DNA of 41,161 bases from positions 1-41,161 of the forward strand of contig JANQHO010000101.1 in NCBI GenBank assembly GCA_028277105.1, given 5' to 3'. This stretch comes from Owenweeksia sp. (GTDB lineage Bacteria; Bacteroidota; Bacteroidia; Flavobacteriales; Schleiferiaceae). This document shows, one piece after another, positions 26,736-34,073 of the stretch; position 1 is the stretch's first letter, and each line of letters begins with the position of its first letter. The position numbers were made by a program, and so were the translations under genes. Under the pieces are notes generated by a model. It ran no database searches, was not told the DNA's origin, and saw only the letters and a program-made list of their open reading frames with translations.

Positions 26736-27086
26736 TTATTCTTTATCCTTGCAAGGCTCCTGGTGATATAACTTACTGTTGGTATCACAAGTAGGGGGGC
26801 ATGGGTGAGAAAAATCGTAAACCAGGCTTTCCCTGCTCTCCGTTTCCACCAGGTCTTTATCATTAGAATTGACCCCAACGGCTATTAAGGTATACTCACC
26901 GTTCTTTTTTATAGAAGGATAAAATCTGACGTAGTGAACATGCTCATCATTCATAAGAGCATTTAGCTCTTCCTTGTCAAAGCGGAAAGCCTTGGGAAAC
27001 GAAGAATGTTCACATTGAAAAGAGGCTGTCCATTCTTTTGCATCTTTTACACTGATGATGTACTGGCCTAAAAGTGGATTTGACAT
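26736..27086 (-). CDS. Small soluble protein with C-terminal CPPTC motif
   Basis: The product is 116 aa. It starts MSNPLLGQYIISVKDAKEWT, has a mixed alpha/beta body (VHYVRFYPSIKKNGEYTLIAVGVN) and ends with FSHPCPPTCDTNSKLYHQEPC, i.e. three Cys in 20 residues. I recall similar proteins with a C-terminal CPPxC motif beside membrane/kinase/regulator modules in Chitinophagia and Saprospiria, but have no functional assignment. It is first in a four-gene run (27 nt before the membrane-protein gene). The Cys motif could bind metal or be redox-active (inference). Confidence 0.7.
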   Translation of the reverse strand: MSNPLLGQYIISVKDAKEWTASFQCEHSSFPKAFRFDKEELNALMNDEHVHYVRFYPSIKKNGEYTLIAVGVNSNDKDLVETESRESLVYDFSHPCPPTCDTNSKLYHQEPCKDKE

Positions 27087-27129
27087 GGTTTTTAAGTTTT
27101 AGAATTATGATTAAATATTTAGCGGTGTA

Positions 27130-27137
27130 CAAATGTA
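27130..27137 (-). promoter_or_regulatory. -7 box for the CPPTC/membrane protein/kinase/regulator operon
   Basis: On the minus strand this reads TACATTTG, an exact TAnnTTTG match, 43 nt upstream of the ATG at 27086. It lies after (downstream of, on this strand) the terminator hairpin at 27178-27203, so the operon would start afresh here. No -33 TTG is obvious. Confidence 0.45.
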
Positions 27138-27170
27138 TCCATACAATATGCCATCTGCATAATGACCGTT

Positions 27171-27203
27171 AAAAAAACCGGCAATCCTGTTACAGATTGC
27201 CGG
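27171..27203 (-). terminator. Intrinsic terminator ending the hairpin-rich non-coding region
   Basis: On the minus strand CCGGCAATC pairs with GATTGCCGG across an 8-nt loop and is followed by seven T. It points leftward, toward the CPPTC operon, yet no protein gene ends near its upstream side. It must therefore end an RNA that starts within 27204-27560. Confidence 0.8.
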
Positions 27204-27420
27204 GTAGACATGTTAGCATGTCCGGGGTGGAAAAGTGACCTTCCGTAACTCAAAGAGCTATCGTTTTTTTATACTCCCGGGCCGGGAGTTCTCTCAAAAA
27301 CCTTACGGTTTATTGAGATCTGGTTAACTGGTTCTTGGTCTATAGGTCAACAAAGTTGCCCTTACTCCAAAGTATTTGCAAGGCCAAAAACCCCCTAAGC
27401 ATCTTCCGTAAAAAAAAGGT
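27171..27420 (-). ncRNA. Candidate structured non-coding RNA between acs and the kinase operon
   Basis: The 476-nt gap (27087-27562) has no convincing ORF. On the minus strand it holds a chain of hairpins: CAAC-TTT-GTTG (27358-27348), AAACC-GTAA-GGTTT (27311-27298, GNRA-type loop on this strand), ACTCCC...GGGAGT (27289-27273), GACATG-CTAA-CATGTC (27222-27207) and the terminator stem (27203-27178) followed by T7. The GNRA loop and the U-tract both favour the minus strand. The 5' end is not defined; no clean -7 box was found, so the right boundary is only approximate. It could be a free sRNA or an attenuated leader. Confidence 0.45.
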
Positions 27421-27426
27421 GCGACT

Positions 27427-27442
27427 TACGTAGAAATACGTA
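27427..27442. repeat. Two TACGTA palindromes 10 bp apart
   Basis: TACGTA occurs at 27427-27432 and 27437-27442, one helical turn centre to centre, within the acs/hairpin-RNA intergenic region. Such spacing suits a dimeric or tandem regulator, possibly the LuxR-type response regulator encoded nearby. Chance occurrence is possible. Confidence 0.4.
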
Positions 27443-27562
27443 TTCCTACAAAATTGATGTCAAAGCAAACCACCCCGAATGAGAAATGAACATTTATCAA
27501 AGCTGATTTTATTTAAATAGTTACCTTGGGCAGTAAATCATAATCTTAAGGAAAAATCATAT

Positions 27563-29476
27563 ATGGACTTCAGAATAAAAAATTTTGAAGATTACAGGAA
27601 TACTTATGAAAGGAGCGTAAAAAACCCCGAAGCCTTTTGGGACGAAATAGCCAGCCACTACCACTGGCAGAAAAACTGGGACAAAACCCTGGAGTGGGAA
27701 TTTGAGACTCCTTCTGTAAAATGGTTTTTGAACGCCCGTCTCAACATTACCGAGAATTGCCTGGACAGGCAACTGCAAACAAGGGGAAATAAGCTGGCTC
27801 TTATCTGGGAACCCAACGATCCCAAAGAGCGCTTTGTACGGCTAACCTACAGGGAGTTGTTCGAAGAAGTATGCAAGTTTGGCAACGTATTGAAAAAGCA
27901 CGGCATTCAAAAAGGCGACCGGGTAGCTATCTATATGCCTATGATCCCCGAGCTTACGGTAGCCGTTTTAGCCTGCGCCCGTATCGGAGCGGTACACAGT
28001 GTGGTCTTTGCCGGTTTTTCAGCTCACTCCCTGGCCGACAGGATCAATGATTCCAGTTGTAAGATGGTAATTACTGCCGATGGATTGTACCGTGGAACTA
28101 AAGAAATTCCCGTTAAAGCTATAGTGGACGAAGCCCTGAAAACCACTCCTTCCGTAGAAAAGGTTATAGTAGCGGAAAGAACCCGCTGGGCGGTTAAAAT
28201 GGAGGAAGGCCGTGACTTTTGGTGGCACGAAGAAATGAAAGGTATAAGCACCGAGTGTGCTCCGGAACCCATGGATTCGGAAGATATGTTGTTTATCCTG
28301 TACACCTCCGGTTCTACCGGGAAACCCAAGGGAGTGGTACACACTTGCGGAGGTTACATGGTTTATGCGGGCTATAGCTTTGCCAACGTTTTTCAGTATG
28401 AAGAAAGCGATATTTACTGGTGTACTGCCGATATAGGCTGGATAACCGGGCATACCTATATCGTTTATGGCCCGCTGTTGAACGGAGCTACCACGATGAT
28501 GTTTGAAGGTGTACCGACTTATCCCAGCCCTGGCCGTTTCTGGCAGGTATGCGACAAGCACGGGGTAAACCAGTTTTATACCGCTCCAACCGCTATCAGG
28601 GCTTTGATGGCTTGCGGTGATGATCACGTGCTTCCCTATCGCCTTTACAGCCTCAAAGTTTTGGGAACGGTGGGTGAACCCATCAATGAAGAAGCCTGGG
28701 AATGGTATCACATCCACGTGGGTAAAGAGCGTTGCCCCATAGTAGATACCTGGTGGCAAACGGAAACGGGTGGTATCATGATCTCTGGTTTGGGAGAACA
28801 CTCCCCCATGAAACCGGCTCATGCCGGTTATCCTTTGCCGGGAATTCAACCGGTACTTCTGGATCAGGAAGGCAAAGTGATAGAAGAAAATGAGAGAGAA
28901 GGCTATCTTGCCATCAAGTTTCCCTGGCCCAGCATGATCCGTACGACCTATGGCGATCACGCACGTTGCCAGAACACCTATTTCTCCCATTATAAAGGCT
29001 ACTATTTCACCGGTGACGGGGCTCGCAGGGATGAAAACGGGATGTACCGCATCATCGGCCGGGTAGATGATGTTATTAATGTTTCAGGGCATCGTTTTGG
29101 CACGGCCGAGATCGAAAATGCCATTAATGCCAATGATCTGGTAGCGGAAAGTGCGGTGGTAGGCTATCCGCACGACATCAAAGGACAGGGTATTTATGCT
29201 TACGTGATCACCAAAGACCAGGTAGATAATCCCGATAAACTCAGGGCCGAGATTACCGAAACAGTAGTAGAGGAGATCGGTAAGATCGCTAAACCGGATA
29301 AAATTCAGTTGGTTTCAGGTTTACCTAAAACCCGTTCCGGAAAGATAATGCGCAGGATATTGCGTAAAGTAGCGGAAGGTGATACCTCCAATCTTGGCGA
29401 TATTTCTACTTTGCTGGATCCTGAAGTAGTAGAAGAAATTAAAGCCGGAGCCTTAGTTGGTGCCAAATCTCATTAA
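27563..29476 (+). CDS. acs: Acetyl-CoA synthetase (Acs)
   Basis: The product is 637 aa and makes acetyl-CoA from acetate, ATP and CoA. The adenylation motif YTSGSTGKPKGVVH, the WWQTETGG segment, the hinge region GRVDDVINVSGHRFGTAEIE and the C-terminal acetylatable lysine (K594 in RSGKIMRRILRK) are all present. The length is normal. It is divergent from the two-component operon across the hairpin-rich gap, and it overlaps the downstream acetyltransferase gene by 20 nt. A GNAT protein in the same operon could in principle acetylate K594, but this one looks like the RimJ/RimL type, so that is speculation. Confidence 0.96.
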   Translation: MDFRIKNFEDYRNTYERSVKNPEAFWDEIASHYHWQKNWDKTLEWEFETPSVKWFLNARLNITENCLDRQLQTRGNKLALIWEPNDPKERFVRLTYRELFEEVCKFGNVLKKHGIQKGDRVAIYMPMIPELTVAVLACARIGAVHSVVFAGFSAHSLADRINDSSCKMVITADGLYRGTKEIPVKAIVDEALKTTPSVEKVIVAERTRWAVKMEEGRDFWWHEEMKGISTECAPEPMDSEDMLFILYTSGSTGKPKGVVHTCGGYMVYAGYSFANVFQYEESDIYWCTADIGWITGHTYIVYGPLLNGATTMMFEGVPTYPSPGRFWQVCDKHGVNQFYTAPTAIRALMACGDDHVLPYRLYSLKVLGTVGEPINEEAWEWYHIHVGKERCPIVDTWWQTETGGIMISGLGEHSPMKPAHAGYPLPGIQPVLLDQEGKVIEENEREGYLAIKFPWPSMIRTTYGDHARCQNTYFSHYKGYYFTGDGARRDENGMYRIIGRVDDVINVSGHRFGTAEIENAINANDLVAESAVVGYPHDIKGQGIYAYVITKDQVDNPDKLRAEITETVVEEIGKIAKPDKIQLVSGLPKTRSGKIMRRILRKVAEGDTSNLGDISTLLDPEVVEEIKAGALVGAKSH

Positions 29477-30023
29477 AGAGCTCATAAGTCATCCGGTTCT
29501 GTTGGAAACAGAAAGGTTGAAACTCATCCCGGTTTCCGAAAAGGCTAAAGGAGATATAGGCCGTTTGTTAAGTGATCCTCAGGTACGCAACCCGGCTTTC
29601 TTTATGCCGGTTTTAGATACAGTAGCCTATGAGGAGTGGTGGTATAAACAACAGCAACAGCTCGATACCGGGAAACTGCTGCGTTATGTAGCCTGCCTTA
29701 AAAGTAATAATGCCTTTTGCGGTTTATTAACTCTTAAAAGAATAGACGATGCTTTATTGCGGGCTGAGTTGGGGTATTCCTTAATCCCTGTATACTGGGG
29801 TAAGGGTTATGCCCATGAGGCCGCATTAAGGCTGGTGGAATACGGTTTTAAAAGTCTCAATCTTCACAGCATTTTTGCGATTGTTTTTCCTGGTAACCGG
29901 CCATCGGTAAAACTCATTGAAAGGTTAGGTTTTGTTAAAGAAGGGCAACTAAAAGAATATTTTCCCTATAACAATCGCTTTTGGGATGTATGGCAATACA
30001 GCCGGATCAATCCGGAACATTGA
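29457..30023 (+). CDS. GNAT N-acetyltransferase (RimJ/RimL type)
   Basis: The product is 188 aa from TTG at 29457 (GTG at 29460 is equally possible). The acetyl-CoA fold is recognisable: LLETERLKLIPVSE at the start, then the motif A strand AELGYSLIPVYWGKGYAHEAALRLVEYGF and the C-terminal NRPSVKLIERLGFVKEG. These are the features of Acetyltransf_3 proteins that acetylate ribosomal protein N-termini or small amines. It overlaps acs by 20 nt and lacks an ATG, so it depends on translational coupling. Substrate unknown. Confidence 0.85.
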   Translation: MVPNLIKELISHPVLLETERLKLIPVSEKAKGDIGRLLSDPQVRNPAFFMPVLDTVAYEEWWYKQQQQLDTGKLLRYVACLKSNNAFCGLLTLKRIDDALLRAELGYSLIPVYWGKGYAHEAALRLVEYGFKSLNLHSIFAIVFPGNRPSVKLIERLGFVKEGQLKEYFPYNNRFWDVWQYSRINPEH

Positions 30024-30107
30024 ACACCTCTGGGTTTATAGTTTGTGGTTTGTTGTTATTTCGGACAGTTCTGCTAAGCCCATAGGATGATTGTAAGTTT
30101 TTTCGTC

Positions 30108-30148
30108 ATACCGGGCGAAGACCTGCCTACCGCAGGCAGGCCCGGTAT
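30108..30148. repeat. Nested REP-like hairpin
   Basis: An outer stem ATACCGGG (30108-30115)/CCCGGTAT (30141-30148) encloses CCTGCCT (30122-30128)/AGGCAGG (30134-30140). The inner word CCTGCC...GGCAGG is familiar from intergenic repeats of Bacteroidota. A related hairpin, ATTCCGGG/CCCGGAAT, without the inner element, precedes repeat copy 2. The gap 30024-30483 has no gene. Confidence 0.75.
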
Positions 30149-30174
30149 CTCAGGCTTTTAGCAATGACAATGAG

Positions 30175-30407
30175 ATCGCAGGACATTGAGCCCTTCGCTA
30201 CACTTCGACAAGGTTTATCCTGAGTTCAACCGAAGGGCTCAGTGGCCGCTCAGGACTGGCTCTAGCCGAAATACCCGCGATGAAAAACGATCTTTGTGCG
30301 TAGTGAAGCTGTTGGGGCATAATTTGTTAAAAGTATAGTGCTAAACGTTTATTACGGTCAGGCTCAGTGTTCCGAAGGCTTTGCCTTCGAGAATGTATCG
30401 AAGCCTG
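30175..30407 (+). repeat. 233-bp dispersed repeat, copy 1
   Basis: This non-coding segment aligns without gaps to 33458-33690 in the same orientation; I count about 18 differences in 233 positions. It contains an inverted repeat GAGCCCTTCG (30188-30197)/CGAAGGGCTC (30231-30240) and a second hairpin GAAGGC-TTT-GCCTTC. In copy 2 the loop of that last hairpin is AAA, the inverted form. No ORF or transposase is inside. Confidence 0.92.
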
Positions 30408-30483
30408 ATAGCCAAAACTATATTTTAAAGTGAGTACTATATTTTTAAATGAAATCAGGTTTTGACGATTTTAAAAACCGGGC

Positions 30484-30909
30484 TCATTCCTCCTCATCCT
30501 GCGGTTTGTCGTAACTCAGCATCCAGTGTACCCCGAATTTATCGGTAAGCATACCAAAGCGGGAACCCCAGAAAGTCTCCTGTAGCTCCATACTGATCTT
30601 TCCGCCTTCGGCCAGTTGCTTAAAGATACTGTCTTGTTCTTCAGCACTGTTAAGATCAATACTAAGGCTGTAGTTGTTTCCCTGGTTCAGCTTACTATCC
30701 GGCATATTATCTGAAGCCATTAACACTATGTCTTCTGCCTTCAGTTCGCAGTGCATCACTTTATCCTGCCAATGATCGGGTATACCCGGCATGGGATTGT
30801 CCTTAAAAGTTTGCAGGCTTACAATTTCACCCTGGAAACAATCGCGGTAATACTCTATGGCTTCACGGCAATTGCCGTCAAAGGTCAGGTAAATGTTGAG
30901 GTTTTTCAT
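30484..30909 (-). CDS. VOC-family protein (PhnB-like glyoxalase fold)
   Basis: The product is 141 aa and looks like the PhnB/3-dmu-9_3-mt group of the vicinal-oxygen-chelate superfamily: opening LNIYLTFDGNCREAIEYYRDCFQGE, middle VMHCELKAEDIVLMASD and ending FWGSRFGMLTDKFGVHWMLSY. Fold and metal-binding type are clear; the reaction is not. It stands alone between repeat copy 1 and the NYN gene. Confidence 0.85.
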   Translation of the reverse strand: MKNLNIYLTFDGNCREAIEYYRDCFQGEIVSLQTFKDNPMPGIPDHWQDKVMHCELKAEDIVLMASDNMPDSKLNQGNNYSLSIDLNSAEEQDSIFKQLAEGGKISMELQETFWGSRFGMLTDKFGVHWMLSYDKPQDEEE

Positions 30910-31077
30910 GGCTAAAATTTTTTGTTAAAGCTATCAATTAATCAGGAGTTTGAGGTATTTTTTAAATTAGAATTGCCTACAATACAAAAGAAGAATGAGT
31001 TGTATTTTAAAATATTAAGTAGAGCAAAATCATATTTGAAAAAAGGAAGGTAGTGCGGCCTTTAACTTTTGTGTTTT

Positions 31078-31752
31078 TCAAATAAGATTATTCGGTCTTT
31101 TAATTTTCGAGACCAAACCATCAATATGTTCGAATAGATGAGGTTTTATTGGATTCCACATGGGATCGAGCAAGAAATCTACCCCTTCACGTCTGGCTAA
31201 CTTCGCGGCAGGAACGAAATCACTATCTCCAGATACCAGGATTATTTGCTCCACCTGATTTTTCAATGTCATTGAGGCAATGTCGAGTCCAATTTTAATA
31301 TCAACTCTTTTTTGACTAAAATCAAATTGAACATCATTTTCTGTGAGATCGTCAATATTTATTTCTTTTGTTAAGAGCTCTTTGGTTTTGGCGGGTTTTA
31401 TAATCCAACGCTTTCTGTCTTCCAAAACCCCAAGCCGCAAGGCTATTTTACGTTTCTTTTTAAGCTCCTCAAAGAATTCTAGTTGAAATTTATATTGTTC
31501 AGTTTTTGAAAAATCAATAGACTTCCCTGTAACAGGGTTGTGTTGCTTTTTGTCATAAGGCATGCAGTCATAGTAGAAGATACGATAGAGATCATAGGAT
31601 TCTCCCTTCGCCTGAGTAAGATGACGGAGACACATTTCCCAAAGGTCATTGGCTGTTCTTATCGGATCTAAATTCCTGATCCTATTGATAGAACGATATC
31701 TTTTTAAAAAGAATCCTCCGTCAACCAGAATTGCAGTTCTTTTCTTCATCAT
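31078..31752 (-). CDS. NYN-domain protein (LabA/PIN-like ribonuclease fold)
   Basis: The product is 224 aa. NYN domains are PIN-like Mg-dependent RNases. The acidic catalytic residues are visible in AILVDGGFFLKRY (start), KRVDIKIGLDIASM (middle) and ILVSGDSDFVPAAKLARREG. The C-terminal ~40 residues are extra. The long middle segment with many Lys/Arg (FEELKKKRKIALRLGVLEDRKRW) may contact nucleic acid. In other bacteria such genes are linked to RNA decay or to phage defence; here no partner is adjacent, so the role is open. A TTG/TAnnTTTG promoter precedes it. Confidence 0.85.
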   Translation of the reverse strand: MMKKRTAILVDGGFFLKRYRSINRIRNLDPIRTANDLWEMCLRHLTQAKGESYDLYRIFYYDCMPYDKKQHNPVTGKSIDFSKTEQYKFQLEFFEELKKKRKIALRLGVLEDRKRWIIKPAKTKELLTKEINIDDLTENDVQFDFSQKRVDIKIGLDIASMTLKNQVEQIILVSGDSDFVPAAKLARREGVDFLLDPMWNPIKPHLFEHIDGLVSKIKRPNNLI

Positions 31753-31835
31753 CTGCTAAATAAAAAAGCTCCAGGTTAGGCATCCTCGCTATGATATGGA
31801 AAATTGAGAATACTTTGCCAAGAGCATTATACAGA

Positions 31836-31866
31836 CAAATTTACAAATTTTATGCCTTCGTTACAA
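31836..31866 (-). promoter_or_regulatory. Bacteroidota-type promoter of the NYN gene
   Basis: Read on the minus strand, TTG (31866-31864) is followed after 20 nt by TAAATTTG (31843-31836), matching the -33/-7 consensus and spacing. The start codon at 31752 lies 84 nt downstream. Confidence 0.5.
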
Positions 31867-31987
31867 TTAAGCCATGAATACATGGAAGCTGCTTGCCCTC
31901 ATTTTGTCTACACCCGTAAGCGAAGGTTTTTAGCTGTAGAACACGTCTAAACAGATGAATTCATTCAAAACCTCAAAAACAGAGATC

Positions 31988-33229
31988 ATGCTCAAACTAA
32001 AAGTGATATTCATACTGCTCTTTACCGCCCTTATTGGAGCTTCCTGTTCCAAAGACGATGACAATGGCAGCAAAACCGATAACCTGCCCAATATTTCCGG
32101 CTACCCGGTAGTCAGCACCAACCAGGAACTTTTCTTTGACAACACAACTACTGTAACTGCTCCGGTACCGGGAGAGGCTTTTTACGGCCAGGACGCTCAT
32201 TACACTTCCAATACCGCCAGTTACGTAGACAACGGAGACGGTACCGTTACCGATATGGTAACGGGCCTGATGTGGCAAAAGGCTTACAGTTACATAGAAC
32301 TGGCTGATGCAGCTGCCAACGCGGCCAGCGCCACTACCGGGGGGCATACCGACTGGCGCGTGCCCACTATTAAAGAAGTGTATTCCCTGGTCGATTTCAG
32401 TGGCGCACAAGGCACAGGCGATCCCTCATCTACCACTGCACCACCGGATGCCGTACCGTTTATCAATACAGATTTTTTTGATTTTGATTATCCCTCCAAC
32501 GGCAGCAGGTATATTGATGTGCAATTGCTGAGCAGTACTATTTATACCAGCGATGCGCTTGACCCCAATCCCATGTTTGGCTTAAACATAGCCGATGGAA
32601 GGATCAAGGCTTATCCCCAGGAGGGCACCGGTGTAGGATCGGGTTTTTACGCCCGCTTTGTAAGAGGGAATACCGGTTACGGGAAAAATGACTTTACAGA
32701 TAATGGAGACAATACCATTACCGACCGGGCTACCGGCCTGATGTGGGCTAAGTTGGACAGTGGAGACGATATTTTTACAGCAGATCTTGCTTCCTACACC
32801 AATAATGACGGTTCCCTTAATTGGGAAGAAGCCCTCGATTTTAGCGAAAACATAACTTTTGCAGCTTATAGTGACTGGCGGTTGCCGGATGCCAAGGAAT
32901 TGCACACTATTTTAGATTATACGCGTTCTCCGGATGCCACTAATTCTCCAGCCATTGACCCGGTCTTTGAGACCTCTGCTATTGTTAACGAAGCAGGCAT
33001 CAGTGACTATCCTGCTTTCTGGACCTCTACTACTTTTAACCCTGGCTCTGATGCCGTAATCATCTATTTTGGGGAAGCTTTGGGCTATCTGAACGGCTCT
33101 TTTACAGATGTTCACGGAGCGGGCTGCCAGCGCACCGACCCCAAAAGCGGAACCCCTTCATACGGTTTTGGTCCCCAGGGTGATGTACGGAGGGTTTACA
33201 ACTACGTGAGGTTAGTGCGTAATCTTTAA
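31988..33229 (+). CDS. Surface lipoprotein with two DUF1566 (Lcl C-terminal) domains
   Basis: The product is 413 aa from the ATG at 31988, chosen because the lipoprotein signal MLKLKVIFILLFTALIGASC starts there; an ATG at 31955 would add eleven residues. The acidic CSKDDDNG after the lipid Cys is a surface-export signal. Two copies of the DUF1566 pattern follow: VTDMVTGLMWQKA ... TDWRVPTIKEVYSLVD and ITDRATGLMWAKL ... SDWRLPDAKELHTILD. The fold is related to C-type-lectin-like adhesin domains (the Legionella collagen-like protein Lcl carries it). A role in surface binding is inferred. A series of stem-loops follows the stop codon. Confidence 0.85.
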   Translation: MLKLKVIFILLFTALIGASCSKDDDNGSKTDNLPNISGYPVVSTNQELFFDNTTTVTAPVPGEAFYGQDAHYTSNTASYVDNGDGTVTDMVTGLMWQKAYSYIELADAAANAASATTGGHTDWRVPTIKEVYSLVDFSGAQGTGDPSSTTAPPDAVPFINTDFFDFDYPSNGSRYIDVQLLSSTIYTSDALDPNPMFGLNIADGRIKAYPQEGTGVGSGFYARFVRGNTGYGKNDFTDNGDNTITDRATGLMWAKLDSGDDIFTADLASYTNNDGSLNWEEALDFSENITFAAYSDWRLPDAKELHTILDYTRSPDATNSPAIDPVFETSAIVNEAGISDYPAFWTSTTFNPGSDAVIIYFGEALGYLNGSFTDVHGAGCQRTDPKSGTPSYGFGPQGDVRRVYNYVRLVRNL

Positions 33230-33291
33230 GGTAATCTTTCGGGATAATCAGTCTCACAGTAGCCTGGTCTTCATATAATATAACCACACCC

Positions 33292-33347
33292 ATTCCGGGC
33301 GCAGACCCGGAATCTTAAAGTGGAGATCGCGGGTCTGCACCCGCGAT
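33292..33347. repeat. Two intergenic hairpins after the DUF1566 gene
   Basis: ATTCCGGG (33292-33299) pairs with CCCGGAAT (33306-33313); ATCGCGGGT (33326-33334) pairs with ACCCGCGAT (33339-33347). Both are perfect. They may stop transcription or be part of the same mobile repeat family as the hairpin at 30108. The gap from 33230 to 34073 has no gene. Confidence 0.75.
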
Positions 33348-33457
33348 GACCAACCCCAAAATCATTCCGAGCGGTTCCACTGAACAGTCAAAGACCAGGC
33401 CGGCCGATCAGATAATATCTGTAATAATCACTCGGTATAAAACGCCTACAAAAGATC

Positions 33458-33690
33458 ATCGCGGGACATTGAGCCCTTCGCTACACTTCGACAAGGTTTA
33501 TCCTGAGTTCAACCGAAGGGCTCAGTGGCCACTCAGGACTGGCTCTAGTCGAAATGCCGGTGATGAAAAATGATCTTTGTGCGTAATGAAGCTGTTGGGA
33601 CATAATTTGTTAAAAGTATAGTGCTAAACATTTATTACAGTCAGGCTGAGTGTTTCGAAGGCAAAGCCTTCGGGAATGTATCAAAGCCTG
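33458..33690 (+). repeat. 233-bp dispersed repeat, copy 2
   Basis: Ungapped partner of 30175-30407, same orientation, about 92% identical by eye. The two copies bound a 3.05-kb segment with the VOC, NYN and DUF1566 genes. Confidence 0.92.
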
Positions 33691-34073
33691 TTCAAATCAG
33701 GTTTTCCTTGTTATTATTCACCCTTCGATACATTTTGACAGAGTCAAAATCAGAGTGACTGTTCGTTAAACATTTTTGGTATTCATTGTAAAAATTTTGT
33801 CAAAATTCCATATAAATACAAAATTTTTTGCAAAAAACACCAATATGAAATCCTTTTTCACAATTTAGTTTCAATTATTGCAAATCGTTAGCCTTTGGTT
33901 CTTTAAAAATTACTTTTTTTGCGAAAAATGCAAAATATTGAATCCATGTGCTTAAAACACCGTTTTTGATTTAAAGCTAAACCCCCTACTTTAGCAAAAA
34001 AAACAAAGCAGTACTTTTTTTATATTTTTGTTTGTAATATGTAAACTTTTAGTATAATTTAAAAACCTTTGCC
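33691..34073. other. AT-rich gap upstream of the RHS gene
   Basis: No gene is seen in these 383 nt. The composition is very AT-rich, with many A- and T-runs, in strong contrast to the GC-richer RHS gene that follows. A promoter for the RHS gene must lie here or in repeat copy 2; I cannot single out a TTG/TAnnTTTG pair with confidence. Confidence 0.5.

Noticed and set aside
28019..28990. 323-aa minus-strand frame inside acs
   Set aside because: Antisense to the well-conserved Acs core; no recognisable motif.
29457..30023. GNAT as the Pat-type acetyltransferase controlling Acs
   Set aside because: The sequence fits RimJ/RimL-type acetyltransferases; Acs control would need evidence beyond adjacency.
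31874..31933. Mini-ORF MNTWKLLALILSTPVSEGF before the DUF1566 gene
   Set aside because: Resembles a truncated signal peptide, but 19 codons with no supporting context; may be a chance frame or a remnant.
33346..33573. 75-aa plus-strand frame across repeat copy 2
   Set aside because: Lies in the non-coding repeat; the other copy does not keep the frame in a gene context and the peptide is low in hydrophobic core residues.
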